From Thunnus maccoyii (taxonomy: Eukaryota > Chordata > Actinopteri > Scombriformes > Scombridae): 64,000 nt of DNA. Of the stretch, positions 12,311-24,292 are shown in pieces (the stretch's first letter is position 1; each line of letters starts with the position of its first letter). The stretch covers positions 1,782,001 through 1,846,000 of the forward strand of contig NC_056545.1 in assembly GCF_910596095.1 (NCBI RefSeq). Reading direction: 5' to 3'. Both the position numbers and the translations under genes were made by a program. The notes under the pieces were generated by a model. That model made no database searches. It saw only the letters and a list, made by a program, of their open reading frames with translations, and was not told where the DNA came from.

Positions 12311-12683
12311 CAGAGCATCCAGTTTATATATATATATATACATATATAGTGAACTTACATTCTCTACACAAACAGATATGAAATAATTACATGTGAAGTT
12401 TGGCAAAGTTTAGATCTTTCTCTACAAATACAATTGCACAATCAAAATTTGCAAATTCAAATGGTAGCAGCACCAACTCACGGCATCCGTACACTCTCCG
12501 ACCCACTTTCAGATGTACAACCAATCATAATGTGTAAACGCAGGTCAAACAATGGTACAGTAGCACCTTCTTAAAGAATTAAAACCCCTGTAATGTTTTT
12601 AAATGTTTGGGATCTGAACACAAGTCACACATTCAGAACAGTCAACTCACTCAAATGTAAGAGCCACACAGCAATCAGAACAT

Positions 12684-12689
12684 TTTATT
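12684..12689 (-). terminator. Candidate poly(A) signal of the CARD gene
   Basis: AATAAA on the minus strand, about 365 bases past the CARD gene stop. No AATAAA closer to the stop was noticed. Confidence 0.35.
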
Positions 12690-13052
12690 ATAAATTTAAA
12701 AACATAAAAACATTTTTGACGGACCACTCTAATATAAATGTATTGTAATTGAACAGAATGGAATGAATTGGAATAAATGAAAGCTTAAACCTACTTTACA
12801 TACAAACATTCTGATCACTCTGTTTTCATTTATGGTAGCTCATTTATATAAAGTCATTTGTAAAAAAAAAACATGTTGATTTAAAAAAACATGTCTGGTG
12901 AGATTTTTAAGGCCTCTGGAAGTTTGGCTTGGAATAGTAAAAATGCATATATGGTATCAAAGTTGAGTCTCATTAAGCATCCACTGTAAACTGTGAAATT
13001 TTGCTGGAAAGCTCCACAGAGAAAGAGCACTGATATAAAAGAACATTTTTGT

Positions 13053-16000
13053 TCAGGTATCTTTGGTCTTCTTCTTGATGTCTCTGACCAGACATCCCTC
13101 ATATTTCTCAAGGAGTTTGTAGAAGGCATCTTTGACTTCTTTACCAGCTTTCAGGGCATCGTAGAGCGCTCGCATCTTTTCCTGAGATGTAGTCTTAGCC
13201 CTGATTTTATCATAAGCTTCTAATTGGATGTGATTATGCAAGAGCCCATCCAAAATGGAATCAATGTTGGTCACTCTCTGGATCAGATCGACCCTATGTT
13301 CATCCACAAAGTGCTTGTCTGAGGAGAGAGGAGAAGAAAAACACAGATTGATTGGATTTGTAGATAATAAAACTATAGACAATTTATACATTTCTTCTGA
13401 AGAGGGGTTTCATTGCAAAACACTACAAAACAACTACTTTCGATATTTTAAGTGTATACGTCTGACATTCAGTCATTCATTCAGTCTGAAAGAATGTGAT
13501 CAAATGTGATTTTGTAAAACTATCAAGTCTTAGACTTTATGATTATCTTTAAAGGAATAGATTGACATTTTAGAAAATATGCTGATTTGCTTCCTTGCCA
13601 AAAGTGAGATGAGAAGATTGAAACCACTTTTGTATCTGTCCACTAAATATGAAGCTACAGCAAATCACAGACAAATGATGCTGATCCTACTGATTACTGC
13701 CGATAGATTAGAAAACGCTCCTACGTGTCATTCTGGAGTCACATGGTCAAACAGCCTGTTTGGTTGTTTCATTTGGAGGACTTGTTGTAAATTCTACATG
13801 GTATTACCAGATTTAAAGGAATAGTTACAACATCATGACGTTTTTTGGGACATTTTTTTTCTTACTTTACTTAGATGCGTTGATCAATAGCACTCTCATG
13901 TCTGTGCGTAAGAATGGAGCTACAGCCAGGAGACTGTTAGCTCAGCTTAGCATAAAGACTGGAAACCACTAGCCTAGTTCTGTCCAAAGTTTTAAAAGAA
14001 TTTACAACAAGTCCTCCAAATGAAACAACCAAATAGGTTGTTTGACCATGTGACTCCAGAAGGAGCGTTTTCTAATCTATCGGACACAATTAAAAAAAAG
14101 CCTTCTGATGCAACAATGTTGTGGTTAAACCAAGCGGCGACCTCCGGGGCTGTAAAATGAAGCCAATGCGGAAGTGCCAAAAACTGCAGTTCCTTGAACG
14201 ACCACTTGAGGCTCCAAAAGCGAGTCAATCCCCATAGACCTCCATGTTAAAATGCCCAACTTTACAGCAGAAATAAACATGTTTACAGCCTGGTACAAAC
14301 AACGGTTTTGGTCTCTGTAGCTAATTTCCTCTTTCATGACAACTGTACGGGGGGTGAATTTTTTTATAACTCATCCGTTTAAATGTTATTAAGCTGTAAA
14401 GTTATGCATAATGAAGGACATGGCTGCTTTGAGTGACAGGTCCGCCAGCCGCTAGGTGGCTTGTTTCAGCCATTCGGCCCGCCTCTTTGCCCATTTTTGA
14501 TTGGCTGGGAGTTAGGCAGCGTCACGTACTGCCAAGATGGCGACGGCCGGAGCGGCTCACTTTGAGCTTCAAAACCGCTCTTCAGAAACCAACGGGTGAC
14601 GTCACGGTAACTACGTCCATATTTTTATGCAGTCTATGGGTTAAAACTACGGTAGTTAATTTCTGCTGCTAGGTGTCTCAATCAAAACAATAACAAAAGA
14701 CGGAGTGTGATGATGTTGTGAGGTAGCGTGGGATCATGGGAGTTGTTGTCTTCATTGTTAAACAACCAGCTTCTTCGAGTTAGGATTACTTCAGTGTTCA
14801 TCGTTCAGGATGTTTTTACCAGGAGCCGAATTATCCACAGACGTCTCCTCCTCTCCAGAACAAACGTACACAGGGATTAAAACCGGTAAAATAATTGAAT
14901 AAATCAGTTTCACATAAAAAAAAAATCAATGTGTCTCTGGCGATGTTCGGCAGGACATCCAGGAAGGGCTGCTAGCCGAACTGCTGCTAACGTAACGCTC
15001 AGCTTATTTCTCTGATAACTTGATATATGATGACGAAAATCCTTCATCTGGTTAAAAGATACAATTAAAAACAACTGAGATCTAAAAAGTTTATCATAAA
15101 AATGTGGCTTAAAAATGAATAAAAGTCAATTTATAACAGTTTGTGTGGAACAACCACAACGCCGATGTATTATCTTGTATGTGTGTAAGTTACTCTTTGG
15201 TAGACGCCATTGTAGCGGACAAACACAGCACCGCCGTATGCATCTTGTGCGTGTTTACTCTTTGGTAGAGGAGGTATGACGTCATCGACAGGCGACCAAA
15301 TGAAACGGTCCATTACTTTGATTAAAAGTAACATTTGGGATAATGTAAGTACAACATATATAACATAGGTCTAGTTGTTTTTAGACATCTCAAAGGTATA
15401 ATATGTAATTATTCCACATTAAAATGTCTAAATACAACTAGACCTATGTTATATATGTTGTTGTACTTACATTATCCAAAATGTTACTTTTAATCAAAGT
15501 AACGGACCGTTTCATTTGGTCGCCTGTCAATGGCGTCATACCTCCTCTACCAAAGAGTAAACACGCACAAGATGCATACGGCGGCGCTGTGTTTGTCCGC
15601 TACAATGGCGTCTACCAAAGAGTAACTTACACACATACAAGATAATACATCGGCGTTGTGGTTGTTCCACACAAACTGTTATAAATTGACTTTTATTCAG
15701 TTTTAAGCCACATTTTCATGATAAATTTAGGTGGTTTTTAACTATATCTTTTAGCCGGAAGAAGGATTTTAGTCATTGGACGTCTGGATCTTAAGTTATC
15801 AGAGAAATAAACTGGACAAACGTTAGCAGCAGCTCGGCTAACAGCCCCTCCAGGAAGTCCGGTGGTCATCGTCGGAGAAACACTGATTTTTTAGGTGAAA
15901 CAGTTTTATTCAGTGTTTTTACCTGTAATCTCCGGGTCCGTATGTTCTGGAGAGGAGGAGACCTCTGCGGGCAAAAACATCCTGAATGATGAACACTGGA

Positions 16001-16790
16001 GTAATCCTATCCTGGTGAAGCTGGTTATTTAACAATGAAGACAACAACTCCCATGATCCCTTGCTACTTCACACCGTCATCACACTCTGTCTTTTGTTAT
16101 TGTTTTGATTGAGACCCCTAGCAGTTGAAATGACATATTGTGCGTTTAATGCAGAATAGTTACATATTATAACTTTAATGTCTGGTTAGGTTTAGGGAAA
16201 GATCATGGTTTGAGTTAAAATGATCTCTTTGTTAAGGTTAGAGAAACATGATGTAGGTTAAAGTTACTACTTCCTTAAAGTTAGGAGACCCTCGTCGTCA
16301 TGGCTACAATAATAACCACGGGGTTATGGTTAGTGGACGATCGTAATCACTCTTTTTAAAAAACTGTCCTGATTTCCAGTTGGAGACGGGTTGGGAAAGT
16401 CCACTGTTCGGGTGATACCATCCACCCAGCCCACCGTCTCCACATAAATATTCGTCATCTGAACTGCACCACTGCTCCGGGTCAGAATTACTACGACCAC
16501 TAGATGGCAGCTGTCGCTACTAACTGTGTCGTTTTTGGGCGACTGACATTACGACCTGTTGAGTCATTTTTCTTGGGTGGACAGACTCAGAATTTAAGAG
16601 TGACTATGGTTTTCTTTCATAACTGTTGATCATGTTCTAGATATCCAACCATGTAGTAAATAAGTTAGTAGGTTGTATTGTCAGATTCTGGGTTTCTAAT
16701 CAATCTGAACACCATGGTGGAGGAATCTGCTGCAAAACCAATTCAATTAAAATAACCAATTAAAAGCAATTAACACCAACCTTCTGCCAT
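13053..16790 (-). CDS. ASC-type CARD protein, probably CARD-only (about 90 aa)
   Basis: Two coding exons on the minus strand. Exon 16828-16781 encodes the linker AAGPSAGATGGKTMAE and has an in-frame ATG at 16790. Exon 13318-13053 encodes 87 residues to a stop. The second is a CARD very like that of ASC/PYCARD: KHFVDEHRVDLIQRVTNIDS, then IRAKTTSQEKMRALYDALKA, then FYKLLEKYEGCLVRDIKK. The junction is phase 1. The linker exon is preceded by an acceptor, in the same phase in which the PYRIN exons of the neighbouring genes end, so an ancestral PYRIN-linker-CARD gene is plausible. No PYRIN exon was found between this exon and the shared first exon at 19.2 kb. Best reading: a CARD-only protein starting at MAEDKHF, which could bind ASC or caspase-1 CARDs as a decoy (inference). 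Alternative: the PYRIN exon lies elsewhere or was missed. Confidence 0.72.
13580..14100. repeat. Inverted pair of short repeats in the CARD-gene intron
   Basis: 13690-13795 reads ...CATTTGGAGGACTTGTTGTA and 13990-14085 reads its reverse complement TACAACAAGTCCTCCAAATG, with the shared words GTCACATGGTCAAAC / GTTTGACCATGTGAC. The two arms are about 70-100 bases long, separated by about 200 bases. There is no coding content. Confidence 0.6.
14130..14645. mobile_element. Common teleost short DNA element
   Basis: The sequence has the widespread fish repeat features AATGCGGAAGTGCCAAAAAC, CAAGATGGCGACGGCC and the end TTATGCAGTCTATGGG. It lies directly left of the large palindrome. No transposase frame is present, and clear terminal repeats were not resolved. 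Confidence 0.5.
14672..16175. mobile_element. 1.45-kb palindrome made of two inverted element copies
   Basis: The left arm (about 14675-15385) and right arm (about 15415-16118) are near-perfect reverse complements. Matching marks are TCAATCAAAACAATAACAAA (left) with GTTATTGTTTTGATTGA (right), CATTGTAGCGGACAAACACA with GTGTTTGTCCGCTACAATGG, and GACCTATGTTATATATGTTG with its complement near the centre. The centre (15390-15425) has TATAATATGTAATTATTC, which resembles the reverse complement of the outer right end GAATAGTTACATATTATA, so the right half looks like one element with its own terminal repeats joined to an inverted copy. The arms differ by scattered substitutions and small indels. No frame is open across it. 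Confidence 0.85.
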
Positions 16791-16929
16791 TGTTTTTCCA
16801 CCAGTTGCTCCAGCGGAGGGACCTGCAGCTGAAACACATTAAGAGAAAATTAAAATTGCTTAATAAATGTAACTCAGACAAGTTTTTTTTGCACTTTTCT
16901 GTTTTTCTATACACACAGAAAAAATAGCT

Positions 16930-17240
16930 TTCTTTTAGACTATAGTTAATTAGTCGATTAGTCAGTCGACAAAAAATAATTGCCTACAATTTTGATAATT
17001 GATTAAATTGTTTTGATTCATTTAAAAAAAATAAATGCCAAAATTATCTGATTCCTTAACAGTAAACTGAATATCTTTGGGTTGTGGACAAAACAAGATA
17101 TTTGAAGACGTATCTTGTGCTCTGGGAAATAATAATTGACATTTTCCACCATTTTCTTACATACCAAATAACTAAACAATAAATCGAGAAAAGAATCGAC
17201 AGATTCACCGATAATGAAAAATAAACGTTAGTTGTAGCCT
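16930..17240 (-). repeat. Interspersed repeat of the GATTAGTCGATTA family
   Basis: TTAGTCGATTAGTCAGTCGAC and the following TTTGGGTTGTGGACAAAACA belong to an AT-rich repeat with many copies here. Others lie at about 26700-26850, 28640-28870, 30780-30960, 41749-41940, 45275-45600, 57366-57660, 57714-57960 and 60330-60600. They share the outline GAGCTGCAA.GATTAGTC followed by GTTTTGGACAAAACAAGA. None carries a frame. Confidence 0.65.
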
Positions 17241-17487
17241 TAATCTTAACTCTATGCTGCAACTTGTGTGATGGAGCCCATATTTACTGAGTAACTCCTC
17301 TAACATGTTCACACTAATACTCGGATCAGATCTTGTTCCACAGTGTTTTATTTTTTGTTTCAGTCCAGGGTACATTCACTGTTGGCGAGTATAAAGCTCA
17401 ATATGAAATTCAAGAGCAACGCCACACATCTTCTACACTAACTCATCTCTAATTTGTCATGTTAAAACAAACAAAAACACAACTCAC

Positions 17488-17531
17488 TGCCACTGAACCA
17501 GGTTTTGAGGATTGTCCACGTGTCTCCTCAA
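17488..17531 (-). other. Candidate extra exon of the CARD gene (5' UTR or alternative)
   Basis: 44 bases on the minus strand lie between a good acceptor (TTATTTTTACAG) and a strong donor (GTGAGT). One frame reads VEETRGQSSKPGSVA, which looks like an ASC-type linker, but in that frame it does not join in phase with the linker exon at 16828-16781. It therefore fits better as untranslated sequence upstream of the ATG at 16790, or as an exon of a transcript not visible here. Confidence 0.4.
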
Positions 17532-18095
17532 CTGTAAAAATAAGGAGACACAATGTTAAATTACAGTAAAAAATATATAATGTCAAGAGGAATATGACTT
17601 GATGATGTCTGCCTCTCCGCATAGTGAAGGGTAATCTCCACAGACAGCCATTCAAATCATACATTCCAGTGTATATATATTGTGAACCTGTTAATGGTAT
17701 CTATAATGCTTGATCAAGGTCACCACTGCTTTCTGATTCATAACAGGCATCTTTCTGTTGACTGACGGGCAGAGGAAACTTGTCTATAGAGAAGCCAGAA
17801 AGCTCGTAGTGAAACTACTCATTATAGATCCTGTAAACAGCATGAAGTCTGTGTGATTTAAACAGCTGCCTGCGGAAATTTCACTTAATAAAGCAAACTA
17901 CAGGAAAAAAACCCAGACATGGTGAGGCCTGTCACAGGTGTGTGTGTAACAGCATAAAGTTGAAAATGTCAAGGTTCAAGTTACTGTTCATGAACATGTA
18001 TATCCATGTCAGTTGCCCTCTGGTAAATATATCGCTGCATTCATATTTCACTCATGTAGATTTGCCTTCGTGCAACAGGAAGTGAGTGACACATA

Positions 18096-18936
18096 GGCCG
18101 TGTTTACACCTGGTATTAATCACTAGTGGACAGCTGTGAATACAGGTGTAAACGCACCCAAGACGCATTGAGGACGGATTGAGATCCGATCACTAAGACC
18201 ACATTCGGAGGTGGTCTGGGCCACATGTGGTCACGTTCTTTTAGCAGTGTAAACGCAATGCATCCTGGGCCACACTGAAGGACCACCTACTCAACTGACG
18301 TCCTCTATTTTCCGGCAGACTAGACACAAGACCCTCCGTCCAAAGCTGCTCAACCTGCCTGATAACAGGATAAACTATTTTTTCATGTGAATTAAAAACG
18401 TAATCCACCTCCCGTTTTGTCTCCTAACAGGTTTCCCTCTTCATATCCACAGTTAGAATAGAAATTAAACCATTAACTATTCGCTTGACTACGTAGCTGG
18501 ATAGTTTCCTTTGTCCTGTCAAGTTGATAACGACAGTTTTTAGTTTTGCTGGTCGACATAATGAACTCAGGACAGTTTGAACCTGGACTGTGTGTGTAAC
18601 AGCTGATCTACTGGATGTGTAGAAGAACACAGAACATTAATTAACATTAGATCCTGTCAGCAGAGATTTAAATAATCAATGAAGTTATGCTTCATGTGTA
18701 TTTTATGCTTAAACAGTGTCTCTGAATGGAGATCGCTGCATCTCTCTCTCTCTCTCCCGACGCGGAATATTTATTTATATCCTGAATATTGATCCTGTTA
18801 TCAAACGAGTTGAACTCAGCTTTGGATGAATGACGTACAAATTTGGTCTTTGAAAACGGAAATAATGTCCGTGTTTATTTGCACATAGAGCGGGGAAGTG
18901 AGATCCGCATGTTAATACCAGGTGTAAACAGGACCA
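18096..18936. mobile_element. Non-autonomous DNA transposon, about 840 bp
   Basis: The left end GGCCGTGTTTACACCTGGTA and the right end TACCAGGTGTAAACAGGACC are terminal inverted repeats of about 24 bases with few mismatches. ATA flanks both sides, a possible 3-bp target duplication. The interior repeats related words (GTGTAAACGCA, TGAGATCCGATC) and has no transposase frame. It lies between the shared first exon at 19.2 kb and the rest of the CARD gene. Confidence 0.75.
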
Positions 18937-19197
18937 TAGTTCATCAAATATACACACATTCTCAAATACATCATCTCCAGCACCACGTAGTGCAAACACA
19001 GGGAATAAAAACTGAATCATTCACACAGTGTCTGATAATCCTGATGATCAGAGCCTGTCAACAGTGACTGTAATAGCGACACCACGGCTGATGCTCCTTC
19101 CGACGCGCCAAAGTTGAAAAAGGGCTCGTTTATCGCTGCTTGAAACTTTAATTTAGTGTTAATAAGCAACGTGTTGTTATAAATATTAAATACTCAC

Positions 19198-19262
19198 TTT
19201 CTCCTTTTCTTCAACAACAGCTGGACTGTTCACCTCTTTCTTTCCTCTTTCATGGGATGTTT
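19198..19262 (-). promoter_or_regulatory. Shared-type first exon and promoter, upstream of the CARD gene
   Basis: Minus-strand TGTTGAAGAAAAGGAGAAA followed by GTGAGTAT is closely related to the first exons ending at 10648 (minus) and 58834 (plus). Position and strand assign it to the CARD gene. Upstream it has GAAAGAGGAAAGAAAGAG, again a GAAA-rich tract without the standard interferon-element spacing. The exon's 5' edge is not known. Confidence 0.55.
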
Positions 19263-20050
19263 CCGTTAGGCTGCAGTCGGAAAGTCCCTCCTCTCGTCTT
19301 CTCTTAACCGCCTTCACTTGACCTGGATGGAAAACGTGACGAGGTCCGGGACAGATGTGGACAGATGTGTGCGGGAGAATTCAAATAGACTTGGAGAATC
19401 CGACGCTGGACGACGTCTTTATGCGAACAGCGTTCGTTTGTATGTATTAATGACTGTTTTGTCTGTTCTTGAATGTTCTATCTATACACTGGATTTCCCT
19501 GTTTATGTGTGAACTGGTATGTCAATAAAGATGTTGGAAGGGAGAAAAACGTGGTGAAACTACAATATTCTGGAGATGGACTACAAAAAGCGGATCTTTC
19601 ATGCAGGCTATATGAACTTGAACACCACGATGAAAAATATTAGCTCATTACCAAGGTCGGGATTTAATTTTAATAAAAGGAATATGAGCTACCAGTCACA
19701 AGACTGAAAGGAAATGATCATAGTGAGAATGTTACTGTATGAAAATAAATGTTAAATGTATGCAAGACAGACAGAACATGATACTACTGTACATAACATC
19801 ATTCTTAAGTTTAGTAAACATTAAAAACATCACCTGACTAAAAATTATATTCCTTTTCTAGAAAGACAGACTTCTGTTATGTTTAATACGCTGATTATAA
19901 TCAACCATCAGTTCACCATTTTACAACATATTACATTTTAATCTTCCTGAAACAGTACTTAAATGTCTTTAACAACAGATTAAATATCAAATAAAGAAAA
20001 ATCTGAAAATAAAGACAATAACCGTCTAGTATTTACACACACACACACAC

Positions 20051-20056
20051 TTTATT
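20051..20056 (-). terminator. Poly(A) signal of RNASEK
   Basis: AATAAA on the minus strand about 620 bases past the RNASEK stop, beside a (CA)n run. This gives a 3' UTR of roughly 20030-20675. Confidence 0.5.
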
Positions 20057-20675
20057 GCAAAGGATTATCCACCATGACACTCTTGTCACATAAAACAACC
20101 GTCGAGTTTGATCCTCAGTAGCATTAATGACAAACAGCATGTAAACACTTTCTTCAGGAAACAGCAGGAAGCCTGATGGAAGAGACACGTCGACACCTTC
20201 AGCAGGTACAAAAGTGTTTCTTCCTTTGAAAATAAACAGATTTTAAAGCAGTGATGGAGAATAAAACAGATTCAGTTCAGACGGCGGAGGTGTAACTTCA
20301 AATATTAGAGATATGTTGATTCTTGCTTTCGCTGCATCAGCTGAAGGTTTATTTATTTCTAATTTTTCCTCATTGATTTAAATGTCATTCAGTAAATGTG
20401 TGCATGCAGGAAGTGGTCCAACGTTTGGTCGCTTTCATGAATAACCCGTTCAAAAGGAATGATGCAACAACAACAACAAACATCACGACAAACAACAAAC
20501 ACATCGACGGCTTAACTTTAAAATAAATAAATTCAGGTGACGCCCGACCTCCTCCCCTCACTACCAGTGTGACGCAGATCTTTATGTTGTAACGTCCTCC
20601 AGCAGCTGATGTCCGGGGCGGGGGGGTGGGGGGGGTCAGAGGTCAGAGGTCAGGCTCTGTCGTCGCTGTAGCCGT

Positions 20676-23600
20676 CTAAGTGACCATGTACTCCTGACGT
20701 TTGTTGAGCCTGACCTGGCAGAGCGAGACGGCGCCCACCGCCACGTAGATGGCGGCGGCGATGAAGCAGTTGATGCCGACCTGGTTGTACAGAGCGTAGA
20801 TGTTCTGAGGAGGATTTTTACTGCAGGAGAGAAGAAGAACGACGACAGCGTCACATGAGATCATTTTAATAAAACAACTGTATTCTAGCTTTTATTGTAG
20901 AGTTTAAAAAAATCTACAAATATGTCAGCTGATATTTCATTTTTTAAATAAACACATAAACCAACATTTTTAATAAAGCAATGTGACCAACATACAGTCT
21001 GTACTGAGATGCCTGAAAAATAAACTAAATATTTCAGTCAATAAATTTTTATTTTTGTACACAAAAATCATAAAATCTACGGAAGAGACATGGCGAAAAA
21101 AAATAGCAAATTTATGCTCTTGGTGTACTAATTCATATATATGTATGTTAATAATGTATTATTAGTTCATAGTTGTGGACGCTTCCTGGTTGCCATGGTT
21201 ACAATCTGGATCAGTAGCTGACGTCATGGGGGTTTAGCATGGATGTATAAAGAGAACTGGATACAGCGTCGGAGGCGGGGCCCCGTTCATTCCTATGAAA
21301 GTTGCTCAATGGCGCATGAAGCAAAAAAAAATAAAAAAATCAACTTCCCGGATGAAAGTACCCGGATCTTCCGCATTGTGCGGCCCATAGAGCATGCGCA
21401 CTAGCGACTTTCGCTGGCCGAGTCGGCTACTTCCGGTTTAGCCCTCCGGCTAACTTGAATGGGGATAAAACGATTCAATCATGCGGCTCTTCTAGTCTTT
21501 TGAAATGTGATCGGACCGAACGGATTTAATTCTGATAGTGAGACGAGTCATTTCGCGGAGGTTGTGACGCTCAGAAAAAAAAAGTTATCCGCTAATTTAC
21601 AGACGTCTCTTTCACAATGTAAGTCTCTGGGAAAAAGCTGTAATTACACGGTTCGGCCGCTTTGTCAAATTGGCTTCAAAGCCTGGCGCTCTTCCTGTAT
21701 CCAGTTCTCTTTATACATCCATGGGGTTTATGGGTAATGTCTTCTTCTTCATGGCTTTGTTCAAACTTCCTGCTGACTGAATGTGTTCGGTTCCTTCTAC
21801 GTCAGAGGTTTATATTAGATTTATCAAGAGGAGCTATTTGTTTCCTATCATAAAGAATAAGGCTTTAACAGTAAGAATTTAAAAAATAAACTTACACTGG
21901 AAGTATAATTTGTATCAATAACTACTAATATTATTATTAATATTATACTATCCTACTGTACAATAATATAACACTGTATTTCTATGCTGCTGTACTCTGT
22001 TGTATTCTAATTTATCATATATTTGTGTTATATGAACATATATAATCCCTGTAATATATCAATATATATATTTATACGATTTATATTATATTTCTATTTC
22101 ATAACATCTTTGGTTTGTCACTCCGGTGGTATTAAAAAAAGCAAAATAATCCTCTCATATCGTGATCATTTTTATCTTCAGTTATGAACTCTGATTAAAA
22201 CTTCAGGATGAATCACTTTATTCTCTGAAAAATAAATTCATAGAAATGATCAAGACAAGACGTGATTCCACTGGAATGACGCCATTTTACTGAATCTGTT
22301 TTAGGAAAAAAATTTTTTAAATGATAATAATCTTTATTTATAAAGCACTTTTTAAAATCCACGTTACAAAGTGCTGCAAAATAAAACAAACAAATCATAA
22401 AATCAGATTAAAAAAAACAGATAAATCCAATTTAGTGGATGATAAAATAAGAAAATGAAAACAGAAATAAAGTTCAATGAAAATAGAAACTCAAATAAAT
22501 CAGTAGAGGCCTTCCAGTAAAAATGTCTTAAGAAGAGACTTAAAGAGATCCATGACTCAGCCAAGCTAATCTCCTCGGGCAGGATAACTGAAGAAAACAC
22601 TGCGGTTATTCTGAGGTGCCAAACCGACAGCTGTGATAGGCCGATACTAACAACAGTGATCTAAACTACTTCCTGTTCGTGAACGTTTATTTTTCATGTT
22701 GACTCACTCGTTACGGATGTCCTCCTCGGTGAACGGCACGTCTTCGATCAGCACGGCCGACTTCGCGCTGAAGAAGATTCCCAACATCGCCTGCAAGAAA
22801 ACAACAGCAGTGAGGGTCAACATGAGGCTCGGGGACACAGCAAGGGGTCATGGGTCTGCATCTTACCGCCCCGGAATAAACAAACTGTTGTTTTTAGAGA
22901 GATTCTGCTGATTTTTACAATGTGTTTATGATGAACTGTGAAATTACACATATGGAGTTTAGTCCAGTGGTTCCCAACCTAGGGGTCGGGGCCCCTCCAA
23001 AGGGTCAGCAGATAAATCTGAGGGGTGGTGAGATGATTAATGGGAGAATGACCCCGACTACACACTGCTTTTTGTAAGACGTCAAAAGCCAAAAAGGTTG
23101 GAAACCACTGGTTTCATCTTTAACAATGTGTTGTATTTTAAAAGCTTGTTATATTATCCATTGTGTCAAATCTTCATCTGAAAAGTAACTAAAGCTGTCA
23201 AATAAATGTAGTGGAGTAGAAAGTACAATATTTCCCTCTGAAATGTAGAAAGTAGCATCACATGGAAATACTCAAGTAAAGTACAAGTACCTCAAACTGT
23301 ACAGTACTTGAGTAAATGTACGTAGTTACTTTCCACTGCTGTTACAGTGGGTGTGACGTCTGATAGTGAGTGAAACACGTTTCTCCTTCATCATATATAT
23401 TTTATGGTTTGACTTTATTTCCACCTCCAACATTTGTAGGTTTTTTTTTTCTGACTGGAAACACTGACTTCCTGCTCTGACACATCACATGAGAGCAAAA
23501 ATAAAGAGTCACATGATTCATTTAAATCGGGATTTTCTGCCACTGAAGTTCCTGAATTATGACACTTTGATAAAAACATATTTACTCAACATGAAGGGAA

Positions 23601-24292
23601 AATGTTTTCAATCAGTCAACAGACTGAACACACTTAACAATAATAATAATAATAATGATAATAACAACAGTAATCATTATTTAAATGGTGGTGAGCAGTA
23701 GCTTCATCACCTCAGCAGGTATCAGACTGTAGTCGTTTTAAAACATGTTGTCTGTTACAGTTTTTGCACTAAACTACACGAACAAAATGCGTTTAATCGT
23801 TTTTAAAGAGCCTTTAACAGTCCTCAACAGATGGAAACATTAATTTGGAAAACTAAACTTTAGCCACCTCCATAACGTTAATTACACAGGCACAGATGTT
23901 TAGTACAGGCTTATTTTAAAAATATGACTAGTTTATTATGGTTTAGATAGAGCTCAGTATTACTTAATTACATGCATTTTGGCCTAATTGGGCTCCGTCT
24001 ATATAGTGAAAAATTAATATCTGTTGAAGATGGTTACGTATTTTGTTTCATCATATTGAAGTTAACTTGAACTTCAACAATATCATTAAATGATGAAACT
24101 ACACCGAAAAGATTTATTTTCTATAAAAATGACACGACGAACAGATGTCCTCTGTCAATGCTGAATCATTCCAGGAATTAGTCGGCTCCCTCGCCGGGGA
24201 TCCATATTTCTTACCAGCATGATGACGCCCCAGATGCTGATCACGATCCCGCACGCGGCCATCTTCGGCCCGCAGAACAGGAGCGACGGCAT
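20676..24292 (-). CDS. rnasek: Ribonuclease kappa (RNASEK)
   Basis: Three coding exons on the minus strand: 24292-24215, 22790-22708 and 20820-20676, joined at phases 0 and 2. Exon 1 encodes [20 protein letters not shown] and the start of the first membrane segment. Exon 2 encodes [20 protein letters not shown] and the acidic lumenal loop. Exon 3 encodes [20 protein letters not shown], a second membrane segment and the C-terminus [14 protein letters not shown]. This two-pass protein of about 101 residues follows human RNASEK nearly throughout. The family is a small endosomal V-ATPase-associated membrane protein first described as an endoribonuclease. Intron 1 carries a repeat pair, and the intron at 20821-22707 carries a hAT-like element. 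The start is the first ATG and matches the family N-terminus. Confidence 0.96.
21238..21723. mobile_element. hAT-like non-autonomous element, short copy (486 bp)
   Basis: The ends are CATGGATGTATAAAGAGAAC and the inverse GTTCTCTTTATACATCCATG; the repeats run about 28 bases. It is flanked by GGGTTTAG (21230-21237) and GGGTTTAT (21724-21731), an 8-bp target duplication with one mismatch, as hAT transposons leave. The interior matches the two end parts of the larger copy at 32126-33460 in opposite orientation. It lies in the RNASEK intron between exons 2 and 3. No transposase frame is present. Confidence 0.82.
22968..23345. mobile_element. Repeat copy, inverted relative to 25120-25408
   Basis: Words such as CACTGCTTTTTGTAAGACGTC and GGTTGGAAACCACTGGTTTC, followed by the AAGTAACTAAAGCTGTC and GTACTTGAGTAAATGTACG blocks, occur here and as reverse complement in the first BAP18 intron. 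The pair differs at few positions outside an internal deletion, so the copies are fairly recent or one derives from the other. It lies in RNASEK intron 1. Confidence 0.7.

Noticed and set aside
17488-17531. In-frame ASC-like linker exon VEETRGQSSKPGSVA
   Set aside because: It has good splice signals, but the open frame ends in phase 0 while the next exon needs phase 1, so it was not included in the coding model.
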